Below, piece by piece: positions 10,492 to 20,430 of a DNA stretch of 24,379 nucleotides. The notes under the pieces were generated by a model that had not been told where the DNA came from, made no database searches, and saw nothing but the letters and a program-made list of their open reading frames with translations. Source of the DNA: Epichloe hybrida (taxonomy: Eukaryota > Ascomycota > Sordariomycetes > Hypocreales > Clavicipitaceae). Every line of letters starts with the position of its first letter. Position 1 is the stretch's first letter. The position numbers and the translations under genes were made by a program. The stretch is from NCBI GenBank assembly GCA_019022495.1, contig JAFEKR010000134.1:1-24379 (forward strand), in the 5' to 3' direction.

Positions 10492-12534
10492 CCACTCGCC
10501 GTCTCTGAGAATGCTGGTTGACGGAAGGAAAGAATTGGGGAGCCGGATCGTGGCGCTCCTACTCCATCTAGCGCAAGAAAGCTAGCAGTACAAACTTGGC
10601 AGCGTCAAAGGAAGCTGGGGTGGAGGCAAAGGTAATGAGTGGAATCAAGTTGTCTCTGGAGCCAAAAGTGCATCTTAGTATCTTGGTGAATACAAAGGTT
10701 GTGTAAGCCAAGGCAGTACTGAGGTCGCGGGTTCCGGGGGAGGCGGCGGGTGACCATGTGGCCAAGACTCAGGAGGAGACGTTTTTATCTGCCTCTCAGG
10801 TCGAACTGATCGGGGAGCAGTCTGGTTTTCAAATTTGGACCCAAGAAGGCACGATAAAGGGGGGGGTTGAAAGAGGAGCAAAAGCAGGCGAGTCAGGGCA
10901 GGAGAAGGAGAAGTCGAGGTGGATCAGTTACCTCGTGGGGGACGCACGGCGGACACGGCAGTGTCGTCCCTGAGCTGTTACAGTGGGTGCAGCTGCGATG
11001 CACAACCGCCACACATTGTAAACGAACAAGGCGGGCCGGAGCCGATCCACTGGTGAATGATGAGCTAACCAACCTACCCTACCGCCAATTCGTCATCGCT
11101 CGCTTCTGCATCCAGGAGCCAGCCCTAGTAGGTAGGATTTCAGAAAATGTTTTGCTCTCAAGATACATACATCTGGGCCCTTCGAGAAGATGGAAAAAAC
11201 TTTGCAGATTAGCATCTCCTCCGAGCTGTTCTGACAATTGCACCAAGCTTTGGGGGTGTCCGATCTGTCGTTCCAACTTGCTGGTAGCATTTCTCTGCGG
11301 TGCTACTCGGAGATCAGGGCGATGATGCCACCGAGCACTTTGCATTTCAGCCCAAAGTCAAAAATGCCTTGCTTGGCTCACTCTCAGAGTAGACGGCCAT
11401 CCTCCAGCATTTCGGCGCCGTGTTTCCAAATACCTATCTACCCCATCAGCCTACCCATGGATGTATTACTTTTCGTCGGCACATATGAGCCAAAAAGCTC
11501 ATGGGTGTCTGGCTGTGTTTGCTTGGGAAAAGACCCCGAGTCGAGGTCGATTTGGAGGTTGGGTTTGGGTTTGGCTGATTGACATTGGTTAGCCCGATCA
11601 AGCATCCTGCATTCCACGGATGGGAGAAGGACCAAGTCAGGGCAAGTTTGAGGGAGATGGGCATATGACCCAGCACGGTTCCATAAGGGACACTCTACTC
11701 TGTAACGGTACGTTGAGGCTGTGTTACTATTCTACGACAATTTTATGCGTATGAGTCCACACCGAACTATGACCATGGTTGATGGGAGCCAGGAGGGTGG
11801 TGACGGGGGCGATGATCATCACTTTCGGGACACGGACACTGTGGCTGGGGGGTTGCGCCTTGCAGTCTGTGTTTTGCAGTCTGTGTTTCGGATCTTGTTA
11901 TGTAAAAGTGGTACAATGGTAGGTGAGGCTCTGCTGTTTCTCGGAGTCAATGGTCGTTGCCGTTCGATCCACGATGGCCCGGCTTGTTGACAGGCCCTAT
12001 GTACGCGGGTGAAGATGACATGTCATAAGTCTTGGTGAACGCCCTCTTCGGGCCGGCCACGATTCACGAGTAAGCGGCTTGCGGAGTAGTGGAAGCTCAA
12101 ATTGCGCGAGAATTGTTTGTGTGCAAGCACCGCGCCTGGACTTGCATGACTGACAGTTGGAGATGGTAGGAAAAATGTTGTAGCACGAAACTGGGCCAAT
12201 ACTCCGGTGACGTTAATAACAGGAAGGAGCACGGCGAGCGAAGCATTTTGAGATATTAATGCAGTTACATAGTAGCACATTAGCTTGTTAGGCTGCTAAC
12301 GTCTAATACCACCCCCACCGCATCGCGACACGTCTATGCGCCATAACGTGGCGCGTCCCTGCCACACACAGCTCCTTCCCGACATTAAGCGTCCGGTTCG
12401 TCATCTCAATATCGCAAACCTTGACAATAAAAAGAAAAGGAGAAATTTTCATACTTGAATCGCTGTCATCTCTCGAGACTCTTGCCGAGGCAGTGGCCAC
12501 CGGTGCAAAAGACCAAAAAGTCAAACTCAACCTC
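10492..12534. other. Gene-poor region between divergent genes
   Basis: About 2 kb separate the start of the minus-strand MMS1_N-family gene from the start of the Gyp8-like gene, so both promoters lie here. Open frames up to about 150 codons occur (for example 10867-11325 +), but they are low-complexity or have no recognisable domain or intron pattern. A G/A-rich segment lies around 10855-10925 and a short direct duplication at 11864-11891. A small upstream ORF (12336-12458, 40 codons, +) ends 76 nt before the Gyp8-like ATG and could affect it if included in the transcript. An unannotated non-coding RNA cannot be excluded. Confidence 0.5.
11864..11891 (+). repeat. Short tandem duplication (about 14 bp, two copies)
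   Basis: The segment TTGCAGTCTGTGTT occurs twice in tandem in a region without a gene. It is a small local duplication with no inferred function. Confidence 0.65.
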
Positions 12535-13969
12535 ATGGAGCCGCGAGACAACCCCATGGAGATACCGGCCGGGTCAGCTGGCATCGATGAAGACAACCTC
12601 GAGATGACGGCTGTACTTCCCGAACAAAAGACGGAACGTGTTCTCTCTGAAAGGAAACTCGAGTCTATCCTAGAGGCATGCAGACGGAAAGATGTGGCGA
12701 GATTGAGAGGTCTCGCAGAATCGGCTGATGGGCTCCTCAATGATGAACTTCGTAGGCTAGCATGTACGCATATATACATATTCTATCTACTCTCGGGTCA
12801 ACATCGCAGCGTCGAAACGATGAATTGCCTCTCCCTTTTGTGTCGAACGCTGACAGCCCATTATTCTTGAACTATAGGGCCCATTCTTATCGGTCTTTCT
12901 TCCGAGTCATCGGACTGCAGCGCAAACTCCGAGGAGGGTGACATAGACACCGAGTGTGGATGGAAAAGCCTACCCAGGCATCGTGACGAGGATCAAGTGC
13001 AACTCGACGTGAATAGATCCTTCATATACTACCCAACAGGTGCGTATTTTATTTACATAACACAAAGCTCTCGGTGCTTTTGCTGATTTCATCTGATTTA
13101 CAGACCAAACCGAGGCACATATAAACAAGTGCAGATCCGAACTATCGGCTCTCATCATTCAAGTTCTTCGACGCCACCCATATCTCTGCTACTTCCAAGG
13201 CTATCACGATATATGCCAAGTGTTCCTCCTGGTCTTGCAACCAGCGTGGCGGGCCCGCGTGGTTGCAAGACTATCCGTCCTTCGCATACGAGATTTCATG
13301 CTTCCCAGTCTGAGACCAACGACTGCACAGCTCAGATTACTTCCCGACATTTTATCGAAAGCCGATCCCAAGCTTCGAAAACACATTGCAACCATAGAGC
13401 CGTTCTACGCACTGGCGGGTACACTCACGATGTACGCGCACAACATAGAGGCATATCGCGACATCGCACGCCTCTTTGACGTGTTCTTGGCCAGAGAGCC
13501 AGTCTTTACCATATACGTGTTCGCTCAGATCGTCATCAACCGCCGAGATGAAATTTTGGACATTGATGAACCAGATATGCTGCAAGTAGTGCTCTCCAGA
13601 GTGCCACCAAACATGGATCTCAATACACTCATTACCGACGCCGTGGGTCTATTTGACCGCTTTCCGCCACACACTCTACCTTACTGGCGACACATATCCG
13701 AATATAGCTCGTTGAAAACTGCTAGAGACGTCGAGAAGTGTGCCCAACAATCCCTAGAAGACGGCCAGGCATATTTCGAAGAACAAGCCAAACAAGTTCG
13801 GTGGGTGGAATTGCGGGAAAGGATATCAATGACGGTCTGGAGATATCGTCGACCCATCCGGGCATTTGGCGTGGCCGCCGCAGTCGCCGCACTGGCCTTC
13901 TATCTGCGGCGAAATCCCTCTGCGGTTCACTACGTCATGTCGTTCTTTGGTGCAACAGGCAGGCCCTGA
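12535..13969 (+). CDS. GYP8: TBC-domain Rab GTPase-activating protein, Gyp8/TBC1D20 type
   Basis: TBC proteins stimulate GTP hydrolysis by Rab GTPases; the Gyp8/TBC1D20 branch acts on Rab1/Ypt1-class Rabs at ER-Golgi membranes. Exons are 12535-12763, 12878-13039 and 13104-13969 (418 aa), with introns of 114 and 64 nt in phase 1. The first junction rebuilds the diagnostic RRLAWPILIGL. WKSLPRHRDEDQVQLDVNRSF follows, with the arginine finger at R123, then YFQGYHD with the glutamine finger at Q162, so both catalytic residues are present. The domain continues through IEPFYALAGTLTMYAHN. Residues 384-398 (AFGVAAAVAALAFYL) are a single hydrophobic segment near the C-terminus, fitting tail anchoring as in Gyp8/TBC1D20. 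The start is the first in-frame ATG; another lies seven codons on. It converges on Vps52, with 475 bp between the stops. Confidence 0.92.
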
Positions 13970-14444
13970 TGTATCCGTTCCTTTTCTCTCGGTACAGGAG
14001 TCATAATCATCGTGGTTAGACTAGAGTTAGAGGATTGCGGTCAGAGCTTTTGTATCCTTGGTTTCGTGTCGCAACATCTACGTTTCGACAACAACAAAAA
14101 AAGAGCGGTCGGATGTCATTTGACAAAGCCAAGTGTCGAGGTTTGATTTCGTTGGAGCTGAGGAGCATGTCTTGTTACAAACATAAAGCAACAGGATCGA
14201 CTACACTGGCACTGTACAAGTCACGCTGATGAGCCTTGCGCTGTTTCTCGGGCCATGATATCGACGGGACATGTAGATAGAGTAACAGTTCCGTGCTATC
14301 AATCACCTCTTGCGAGTATCATCACGAAGCGAGGTACGCACGAATCAAGGACAGTATAAACAGGTTTACTAGTCCATACGATTTCATAATGTAGTACTGA
14401 AGATCCCACATGTATTCGTCCCAGAGTCAATTCGCTGGAGTAAA
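13970..14444. other. Intergenic region between convergent Gyp8-like and Vps52 genes
   Basis: These 475 bases should hold the 3' UTRs and terminators of the two convergent genes. An ORF of 64 codons on the + strand has no recognisable features. I see no RNA gene or repeat. Confidence 0.55.
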
Positions 14445-16573
14445 TCAGCCATCGTCCTGATGCGCTGCTTTTAGTTTTTCAAAATGTCCCTGTTGCTCCA
14501 CGGCTAACTTGCCCGTCGTGGCCCCAATTATGGTCAAGATCAGGGAATAGTTGTTGTACAAAAAACGCTCGCTTTTCCGCTTATCGCCGCCATATGAAAG
14601 ACTCTGCTTGTTTAGAAATGCCTCAACCTCTGAGCGTAAACGACGCAGGCTGGCTGCGACTGGTTCGTCATCTCCGGCTTCGGCGCTCAAAGCTAGAAAC
14701 CCGTGGAGAAGTTGACCGAAGCGCTGGGTCACAACGTGAGGCGCAGCAGTCATTTTAGCGACATCACCTGCGGAACGACTAGATTTGCTGGGTAGGTTTG
14801 CTGTTAATTGGCGGACAGATTCGCAGTGTCGATCCATGACGACTTGTAACCTTGGCCAGAGAAGCATGTTGGTACCGTTTATGTAGCTGTCCATGGCAGG
14901 TACTTTGCGACGCTGAAGTTCAAATGCAAAATTTTGGTTCAGTCGGATACATAGGAGAATGCCCAATGCATCATATGTGTTAGACACGAGGTTCTTTGAC
15001 AGTGCCTGACCCATCTCAAACGTGGACTCAAAAATGTAGTTGAAAGTTTTGGAGATTTGCGAATATGACAAAGCCGGTGAAAAAAAGGTAGCCAGGAATG
15101 TATACTCTGCAGTTGTGTTGTCGATCAGAGCCAAATTGAAATTCCGGAACTGAGCCTCTAGATAGTGCGTCGTTTGGTCCTCTTCAGCGAGATGAGAAGA
15201 TAACGCTGCCTGGTTGCTCGTTTGGAGCAGATCAATCCTCCGTCCCAGATTGAATGCATCATGAGGGGGGCCTGCCGCTCGCGTGCTTGACAAGACAGTA
15301 GCCATTCGTGTGGTATCTTCGTGGCCCAGCAAGTCTGACTTATCCAGAATGTGAGTCTTGATCTTGGCCAACGCTTGTTGGTATGTGCTGAACTGGGTTT
15401 GATAATACCAACGCATCGTATTCATGTAAGCGCGCGATATTTCGTCTGCCAGTGTCGCGTGGTGTTTGTGAAGAAAGTTGTACAAGTCTTTGAAACGGAG
15501 AAAGTTTTGCTGTTGTATGATTTGAGCGTTTATGTGTGGCGATCGGAGTGCTTTGATTTGAGCAACAAGGAAATCTCGGATGCGTTCGATCGCCTGTAAG
15601 AAAAATCAGCATCAGTTGATTGATGTTCTGTGATCTTACCCATGGCAACTACGGTAAACCCACCTTGAGGGTAAGCTTTTCCAACAAAGGGCCAAGCTCC
15701 GCAGACGCTTTATTGGGCTGTGATCCCGGTGAGGACTTCTTCTTAAACGCCGCAGTCCTCCTATGCAGTTCTGATAGAATCTTTGTCCAAGATTCGTCTA
15801 TACGACCGGTCGAGATTTTGGTTACGACTTCGGGAGACACGCTTAGCTCTTCAACGAGCGGCCCCAAAGCTTTTTCTACATCTTTGCGATTCTGTAGTCG
15901 TCGATTTAGTGCAGATGAGCGCTCTTGTAACGATTCGATATCGGCAGATACAGCGGCAAGATCGTTTCGAAAGCTCGCCAGGTTTTTTTCGACGGAGTTC
16001 AGGACATCATCACAAGCAGTAATCGACCGACGGAGGCTTTCGAATGTTGTTCGTTCCTTTTGATCTATTTGCTTTGCATCAGATAACGCCTTTGGCGTGA
16101 TTCAAGAGAGAAAAGAGATTGAAAAGCTTAACATACAGTCCTCCACGCTCTGTGCCCGCCGCGGTACTGACGCGATATCATCCGGCGCCTGGGATGACGC
16201 AAGTTCCTTCAATGATAAGCCGCCGAAGTCAACCTCGAGCTCAAGATCTGTTTCAACGATAGAGCTAGTTCTAGCCTTTTGGGTCTCTTCGAAACCATCA
16301 TCGGCTTCGCTTGGTTCTCTCAAAATCCCCTCGAGGGTTTCAGAGTTGATCAAACAGTTGTCATGGCAGTTGTTTCAGGCAGGTGGACGAATCGTTGGGT
16401 ACAAGGGATAGGGATGAGCTTCTTGGAGAATTTCCAGCTCTTTGCGAAGTCACATATGGACTCAGAGTGCTGGATGTTCTCCGTGGGAGAGGCGAAAACG
16501 ACCTGCTTCCAGGTTGCGGCGTGGATTGACCAGAGGCGCTTGATGGACCTCCAGCCAGTCGGTCCAGCCACAT
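14445..16573 (-). CDS. VPS52: Vps52, subunit of the GARP/EARP tethering complex
   Basis: Vps52 (Sac2) with Vps51, 53 and 54 tethers endosome-derived vesicles at the trans-Golgi. The start MWLDRLAGG followed by a Ser/Pro-rich tail (FSPLPRRTSSTLSP) fits fungal Vps52. The best model has exons 16573-16403, 16329-16137, 16064-15664 and 15593-14445 (637 aa; yeast Vps52 is 641). The second junction rebuilds SVED-Y-QKERTTFESLRRSI by completing a Tyr codon; the third joins LLEKLTLK to AIERIRDFLVAQIKALRSPH. The core contains LEVDFGGLSLKELA, a coiled-coil part (CDDVLNSVEKN, ADIESLQERSSALNRRLQNRK), FLRFKDLYNFLHKHH and MNTMRWYYQTQF. The first intron is doubtful: 16402-16330 has the right phase and size but a GTACCC donor, and the frame upstream reads on through VPNDSST to a TGA. 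The region may carry an indel instead (see findings). Confidence 0.9.
16330..16402 (-). other. Doubtful first intron or indel in Vps52
   Basis: The N-terminal frame ends at a TGA after LKQLP, while ETLEGILREPSE and the rest lie in the +1 frame. A 73-nt phase-0 intron with donor GTACCC and acceptor CTCGAG would repair the frame, but neither splice site is a good fungal consensus. Confidence 0.5.
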
Positions 16574-17262
16574 GTTGCGGCAATGAAGCTGCACCCTTCT
16601 ATTTGAATGCGACTTGAATGCCAATGGAGACGATCATATCAAGACGTCAAGTTTCAACATGCGGCTCTTTCTTCTCAGAATGAATGGCACGAACACATCA
16701 CAAGCAGCAAGCAACACTTCGTGCCAGCTTGCAGGTGGTGACGAGGCTGTCCCTCTGAACCCAGTGGGGCATTGTTGCACGGAGTTGGCTGGCAAGCCAT
16801 TGATTGGTCACAACTTCAGGTCGCTGACCAGGCTGGCAAAGCTGTGGTGCTTGCACTTGCGCGAAGGCCTCAGTGATGGCGCATGTGTTAGTCAAGTAGA
16901 AGAAGAACTGTTTCAAGATATCGGGCATACTATAGTAAGAGAAGGTATCCCATATTCGTATCAGAGCATGTATCTAGGTATATGATGATATAAGTATACT
17001 TCTATACATACATCTTGATTAGTGAATGCATTTCTAACACCTACCTTCGGAAGATGAAAAAACAAATCGAAATTCATCGGCGAGAGTCGGCCTCCCTGGG
17101 GTTCGGATTTACGACGAGTATCTGCGTGCAAAGTCTAGAAGCTTGAGCATGTCTTGAGAGCAAGCTCTACCCCCCTTGAACTGTGCATGTCGGCATGCAA
17201 GAAGACACGGTCCGAAGCAGTGTCTTGAAAATGTCATCCTCTAACCAACATTGTGGTACGTC

Positions 17263-17296
17263 TCACGACTCACGACTCACGACTCACGACTCACGA
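17263..17296 (+). repeat. Tandem 7-bp repeat TCACGAC, about 4.9 copies
   Basis: Four perfect TCACGAC units are followed by a partial fifth (TCACGA). The tract lies in intergenic DNA about 0.7 kb upstream of Vps52 and 1 kb upstream of eIF5A. The unit is not a multiple of three, in keeping with non-coding DNA. Copy number is likely to vary between strains. Confidence 0.9.
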
Positions 17297-18099
17297 ATAC
17301 TGGCTACCACATCGCGAAAATGCCGGCTCTACTACATACTCCTCCGTATAGTGATGGCATCCACTGGAGGGTCAAATTCGAAATGTCACTTGAACCACAC
17401 TGAATTGCTGAGCCCCTCTCTCTGGCATCTGCCCTCTCCGCCCTTTGGAGGCACCACCTCGTGGAAGTCGTGGGCGGTCTCGGATTGGAGTCTGGTCTGT
17501 CTGCCAGGCGCTGCTGGGTACGGAGCACTCCGTCTTGGGCAGGTCTTTGCAGTCCAGTTTTCCAATGGCTTTGTTGGTAACCAGATGAATTGGCCTGGAT
17601 ACAGCTTGGCGTGCGCTTCGCCAGTTTGCGACAGATGTGAGCGTGCCAGAAAGCAGCTTTTTGTCCTTTGGCGCATCGCACTGTCGCGTTGATCAAGAAT
17701 TAATTAACTCAGCACTGGTAACCAACCAAATAGTAAGTATACCTGGGACACTCGAAAAAATCCACCAACGTCGTCGGTAAATCATCCCATGTCGATGCCA
17801 CTTCACGCGTGTCCTTTTCGAATATCACACGCCAGAAGAAGAGAGTCTGTCTGTTCCCGGCTTTCTGACGAAGCGTCAACGGTAGGTAGTTTCAACGTTG
17901 CCCGGGTTGTTCGAGAATGGCCAATCGTGCCCTGTTGGAAACATGGAATATTATTGACAACAACAGATTCGCCAGCCATTCCTATTAGACTACGGGATCT
18001 AGTGCCATTTCCTTGTTTACCTGGAATAAAAGTGCCCGAGTGCTCAAGCAAGTGAGCTCGCGCTGGGTGGTCGTCTCCTAGTACCCGCCGCCCCAGGGC

Positions 18100-18106
18100 C
18101 CAATCA
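18100..18106 (+). promoter_or_regulatory. CCAAT box upstream of eIF5A
   Basis: CCAATCA lies about 200 bp upstream of the eIF5A start codon. It matches the core site of the fungal CCAAT-binding (HAP) complex. Binding is inferred from the motif only. Confidence 0.4.
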
Positions 18107-18140
18107 CACATGGCGGGAAAAAAATTCAAGACGGGTGCAC

Positions 18141-18210
18141 CTTTTCCCCTCCATCCGCTCTTCTCTTCTCGCATCCTTCCTTTGACCCCTTCTTTTCCTT
18201 CTCTCCACCC
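18141..18210 (+). promoter_or_regulatory. Pyrimidine-rich tract in the eIF5A promoter/5' leader
   Basis: About 70 bases are almost all C and T, starting some 165 bp upstream of the ATG. CT-rich stretches just before the transcription start are common in strongly expressed filamentous-fungal genes, so the transcription start is probably just downstream. The exact start cannot be read from sequence. Confidence 0.5.
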
Positions 18211-18304
18211 ACTGTACAGCACCTCCACTGCCTTTCGGTGTCAAATTATCGTTTCCTCTCCCTTCTACTTGTGAACAAGTCCGATTCTTGCGCAATTCAT
18301 CACC

Positions 18305-19218
18305 ATGGCTGAAGAGGTACGTTGCTTGATACTCTTGCTGCTTCTTGTCTTTGCGCCATGCGGTCTGCGATGACAGTTGGGGGGTAGTGGGCGAAAACAC
18401 CCCGCATCCTTCTCTCGTGCCTGCCCCACGACATCAGGACGCACAAAGCAAAATCTCGACTCCCAAAGTTGTCATCTCATTGGATACAGAGCGCGATGGA
18501 GAAACAGCATAGAAAGATTGAGGAACCATCGTTTGGAATTTACAATTGATCATTTTACTGACCCCAGACGTTTCTTCGTGTAGCACGATGTTACCTTCGA
18601 TTCCGCCGATGCTGGCGCGTCTCTGACCTACCCCATGCAGTGCTCTGCTCTGCGCAAGAACGGCTTCGTTGTTATCAAGAACCGCCCGTGCAAGATTGTC
18701 GACATGTCTACTTCCAAGACTGGCAAGCACGGTCATGCCAAGGTCCATCTGGTCGCCCTCGACATCTTCACCGGCAAGAAGTACGAAGATCTCTCTCCCT
18801 CCACTCACAACATGGATGTCCCCAATGTCACCCGTCGTGAGTACCAGCTGGTGAGTCTCGACTATTCTCCCTTGACATGGTCGTTTATAACCTAATGCCT
18901 TCGTTAGCTCGACATTTCTGATGACGGCTTTCTCTCCCTCATGAACGAGGACGGTGACACCAAGGATGATGTGAAGATGCCCGATGGCGAGATTGGTGAG
19001 AAGATCAACAAGCTTTTCAAGGTCGAGGAGAAGGACACCAGTAAGTTGTTTTCCAGCGTCCGGGACTTTCAAAGACGCAGCTTTGCCCATCGTCATACCC
19101 ACTCTCAGCCGAACTTGACCTTGGACAGACGCACTGACCCAGACTCGCAGACGTTATCATTCTCACCTCCATGGGCGAGGAGGCTGCTGTTGAAGCCAAG
19201 GAGGCACCTAAGCAGTAA
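18305..19218 (+). CDS. HYP2: Translation factor eIF5A (hypusine-containing)
   Basis: eIF5A is a small factor that relieves ribosome stalling and aids termination; a lysine is converted to hypusine by deoxyhypusine synthase and hydroxylase. Exons are 18305-18316, 18584-18850, 18908-19040 and 19151-19218 (159 aa). Introns are 267, 57 and 110 nt, all GT-AG. The first exon has only four codons (MAEE), and ATG in CACCATGG is a good initiation context. The N-terminal SH3-like domain holds [21 protein letters not shown] and the modification loop [12 protein letters not shown], with the predicted hypusine at K52. The C-terminal OB domain contains [21 protein letters not shown] and [11 protein letters not shown], and the protein ends [15 protein letters not shown]. 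The long first intron in a leader-proximal position may carry expression signals, an inference only. TIF51A is the other yeast name. Confidence 0.96.
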
Positions 19219-19704
19219 ACGGATTAAAGAAGGCCCCAGCATGGCGTACCTTTGCTTGCAGCCTCGGCACAAATTCGTCCTTGGAATGCCTGGGCAAATC
19301 GGAGTTGAGTTCATGATGATTCTTAGCACGTCAGATATACGTTGGGCGATAGATTCGGGTCGATGCGCGTGGAGACAGTAACATGAACGGGATTGTATCG
19401 GCTAGCCGCGCACTGGTTGGTAACTCACGCTGTCCAGGCGCTGGCCCTTTTAACAATTTTCTTTGTTTCTAACGACTCAGACCTTGCCAGCAGCTCTCTC
19501 AGTAATTGCAGCCGGGCGGGTCAAGACCCCCACCCCAAAAAAATGTGAGATATATAATGATCGTATTTCAAATCATTTTGCCCGTGCGTGATCTATCAGC
19601 CACTGAGTAATTGTGACACTATTGCAAGATATCAATAGGTATGCTGTGACTCGCCCTCTACTTTTCGGTGAATCTGTTCCGAGAAACGAGACTGTGGCAA
19701 CAAG

Positions 19705-19719
19705 TTTTTTTTTTTTTTT
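19705..19719 (+). repeat. Homopolymer run of 15 T
   Basis: Fifteen consecutive T lie about 0.5 kb downstream of the eIF5A stop. It could be a remnant of a poly(A) tail (reverse strand) of a retroposed element bordering the AT-rich island, or just a simple repeat. Confidence 0.6.
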
Positions 19720-19839
19720 GCATATACCGCTTATCGCGATCCACTTTTAAGATAAGGCGGCATCCGGGTGACTTTTTGATTTAATTGAGACCTCACGGTG
19801 CACCCACCTAATACACTGGAGGGGAAGATACGGTCTTCA

Positions 19840-20120
19840 CGCTTAGAGCGTTGTAATTTAATGTATTAAAAATAGCTATATTAGACCTCAGATACCTTAA
19901 AAGAGCTCAAGGAAGAAGCTTAGAATTCCTTCTTATAGAAGACTATTAATAGATCGATTAAATCTATGCTTATCAAGTCATATGCCTTGGATATATCACG
20001 GCTAAAAAAAATCGCACAGCGTTCTGGATTATTGAATCAGCTACCTCATAATCTGACCACCATTGAATTCAAGGCTTTACTCGCCATAGTTGTGGACAAT
20101 TGAATTTAATGTCATCATCG
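19840..20120. repeat. AT-rich island, possibly a RIP-degraded repeat relic
   Basis: Base composition drops to strongly AT-rich with many TpA steps, in contrast to the roughly even composition around it. A short partly open frame can be read (DLRYLKRAQGRSLEFLLIEDY) and is then interrupted by TAA and TAG codons at positions where CAA or CAG could have stood, as expected after C-to-T repeat-induced point mutation. I cannot name an element family and see no terminal repeats or target-site duplications, so this is a suggestion only. Confidence 0.4.
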
Positions 20121-20430
20121 AGGGCGTTGTGTTAATACATGGTCTCAGTTAGAAAGTCACACTGTGCAGGCGCTCTTTTCATGCGAGTGGGCCACATCTC
20201 GTCGATGTCTGCCACCAGGATTGTCACATCGAAAGCAAAAAAGTAGGCTATATTTACATCTGTACTGGGGATTTGCTTTTTGGATTCGTTGCCATCTTTG
20301 CCATGTTTTCTTGAGTTTTGGACAACCCTTTAGGGGTCAAGGGTGTTCTTTGCAGACGCAGCATACGTGCCTCATAATCAGCTACCATCATAGTGCGCCT
20401 CCTTCCCTTTGGTGAGCAGAATACGAAGTC

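Larger units (their letters stand above)
16574..18304. other. Gene-poor region between divergent Vps52 and eIF5A genes
   Basis: This 1.73-kb gap should hold both promoters. ORFs of 123 codons (16614-16985 +) and 169 codons (17183-17692 +) have no recognisable domain; the second runs across a 7-bp tandem repeat and has a competing open frame on the other strand, so I treat both as chance frames. The part nearest eIF5A carries a CCAAT box and a pyrimidine tract, listed separately. Confidence 0.5.
19219..20430. other. Intergenic region with poly-T and AT-rich island
   Basis: This 1.2-kb gap holds the eIF5A 3' UTR and the Rrn7 promoter. It contains a run of 15 T at 19705-19719 and an AT-rich stretch from about 19840 to 20120, listed separately. 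No complete gene is visible. Confidence 0.55.

Noticed and set aside
10867..11325. A 152-codon open frame on the + strand
   Set aside because: The N-terminus is low-complexity Lys/Arg/Gly from a purine-rich tract and the remainder has no family resemblance or intron support.
11940..11985. A tRNA B-box-like GTTCGATCC segment
   Set aside because: No matching A box, anticodon stem or cloverleaf could be drawn upstream of it.
16065..16089. An alternative acceptor for the second Vps52 intron at CCAAAG (47-nt intron)
   Set aside because: It gives the wrong phase; the CAAATAG acceptor at 16066-16065 completes a Tyr codon and yields the family-like SVEDYQKER sequence.
17261..17296. CRISPR-like array
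   Set aside because: The 7-bp units are directly adjacent with no spacers, and the genome is fungal; it is a simple tandem repeat.
17183..17692. A 169-codon open frame on the + strand
   Set aside because: It crosses the 7-bp tandem repeat, has no recognisable domain, and competes with 96-130 codon frames on the opposite strand; it looks like a chance frame.
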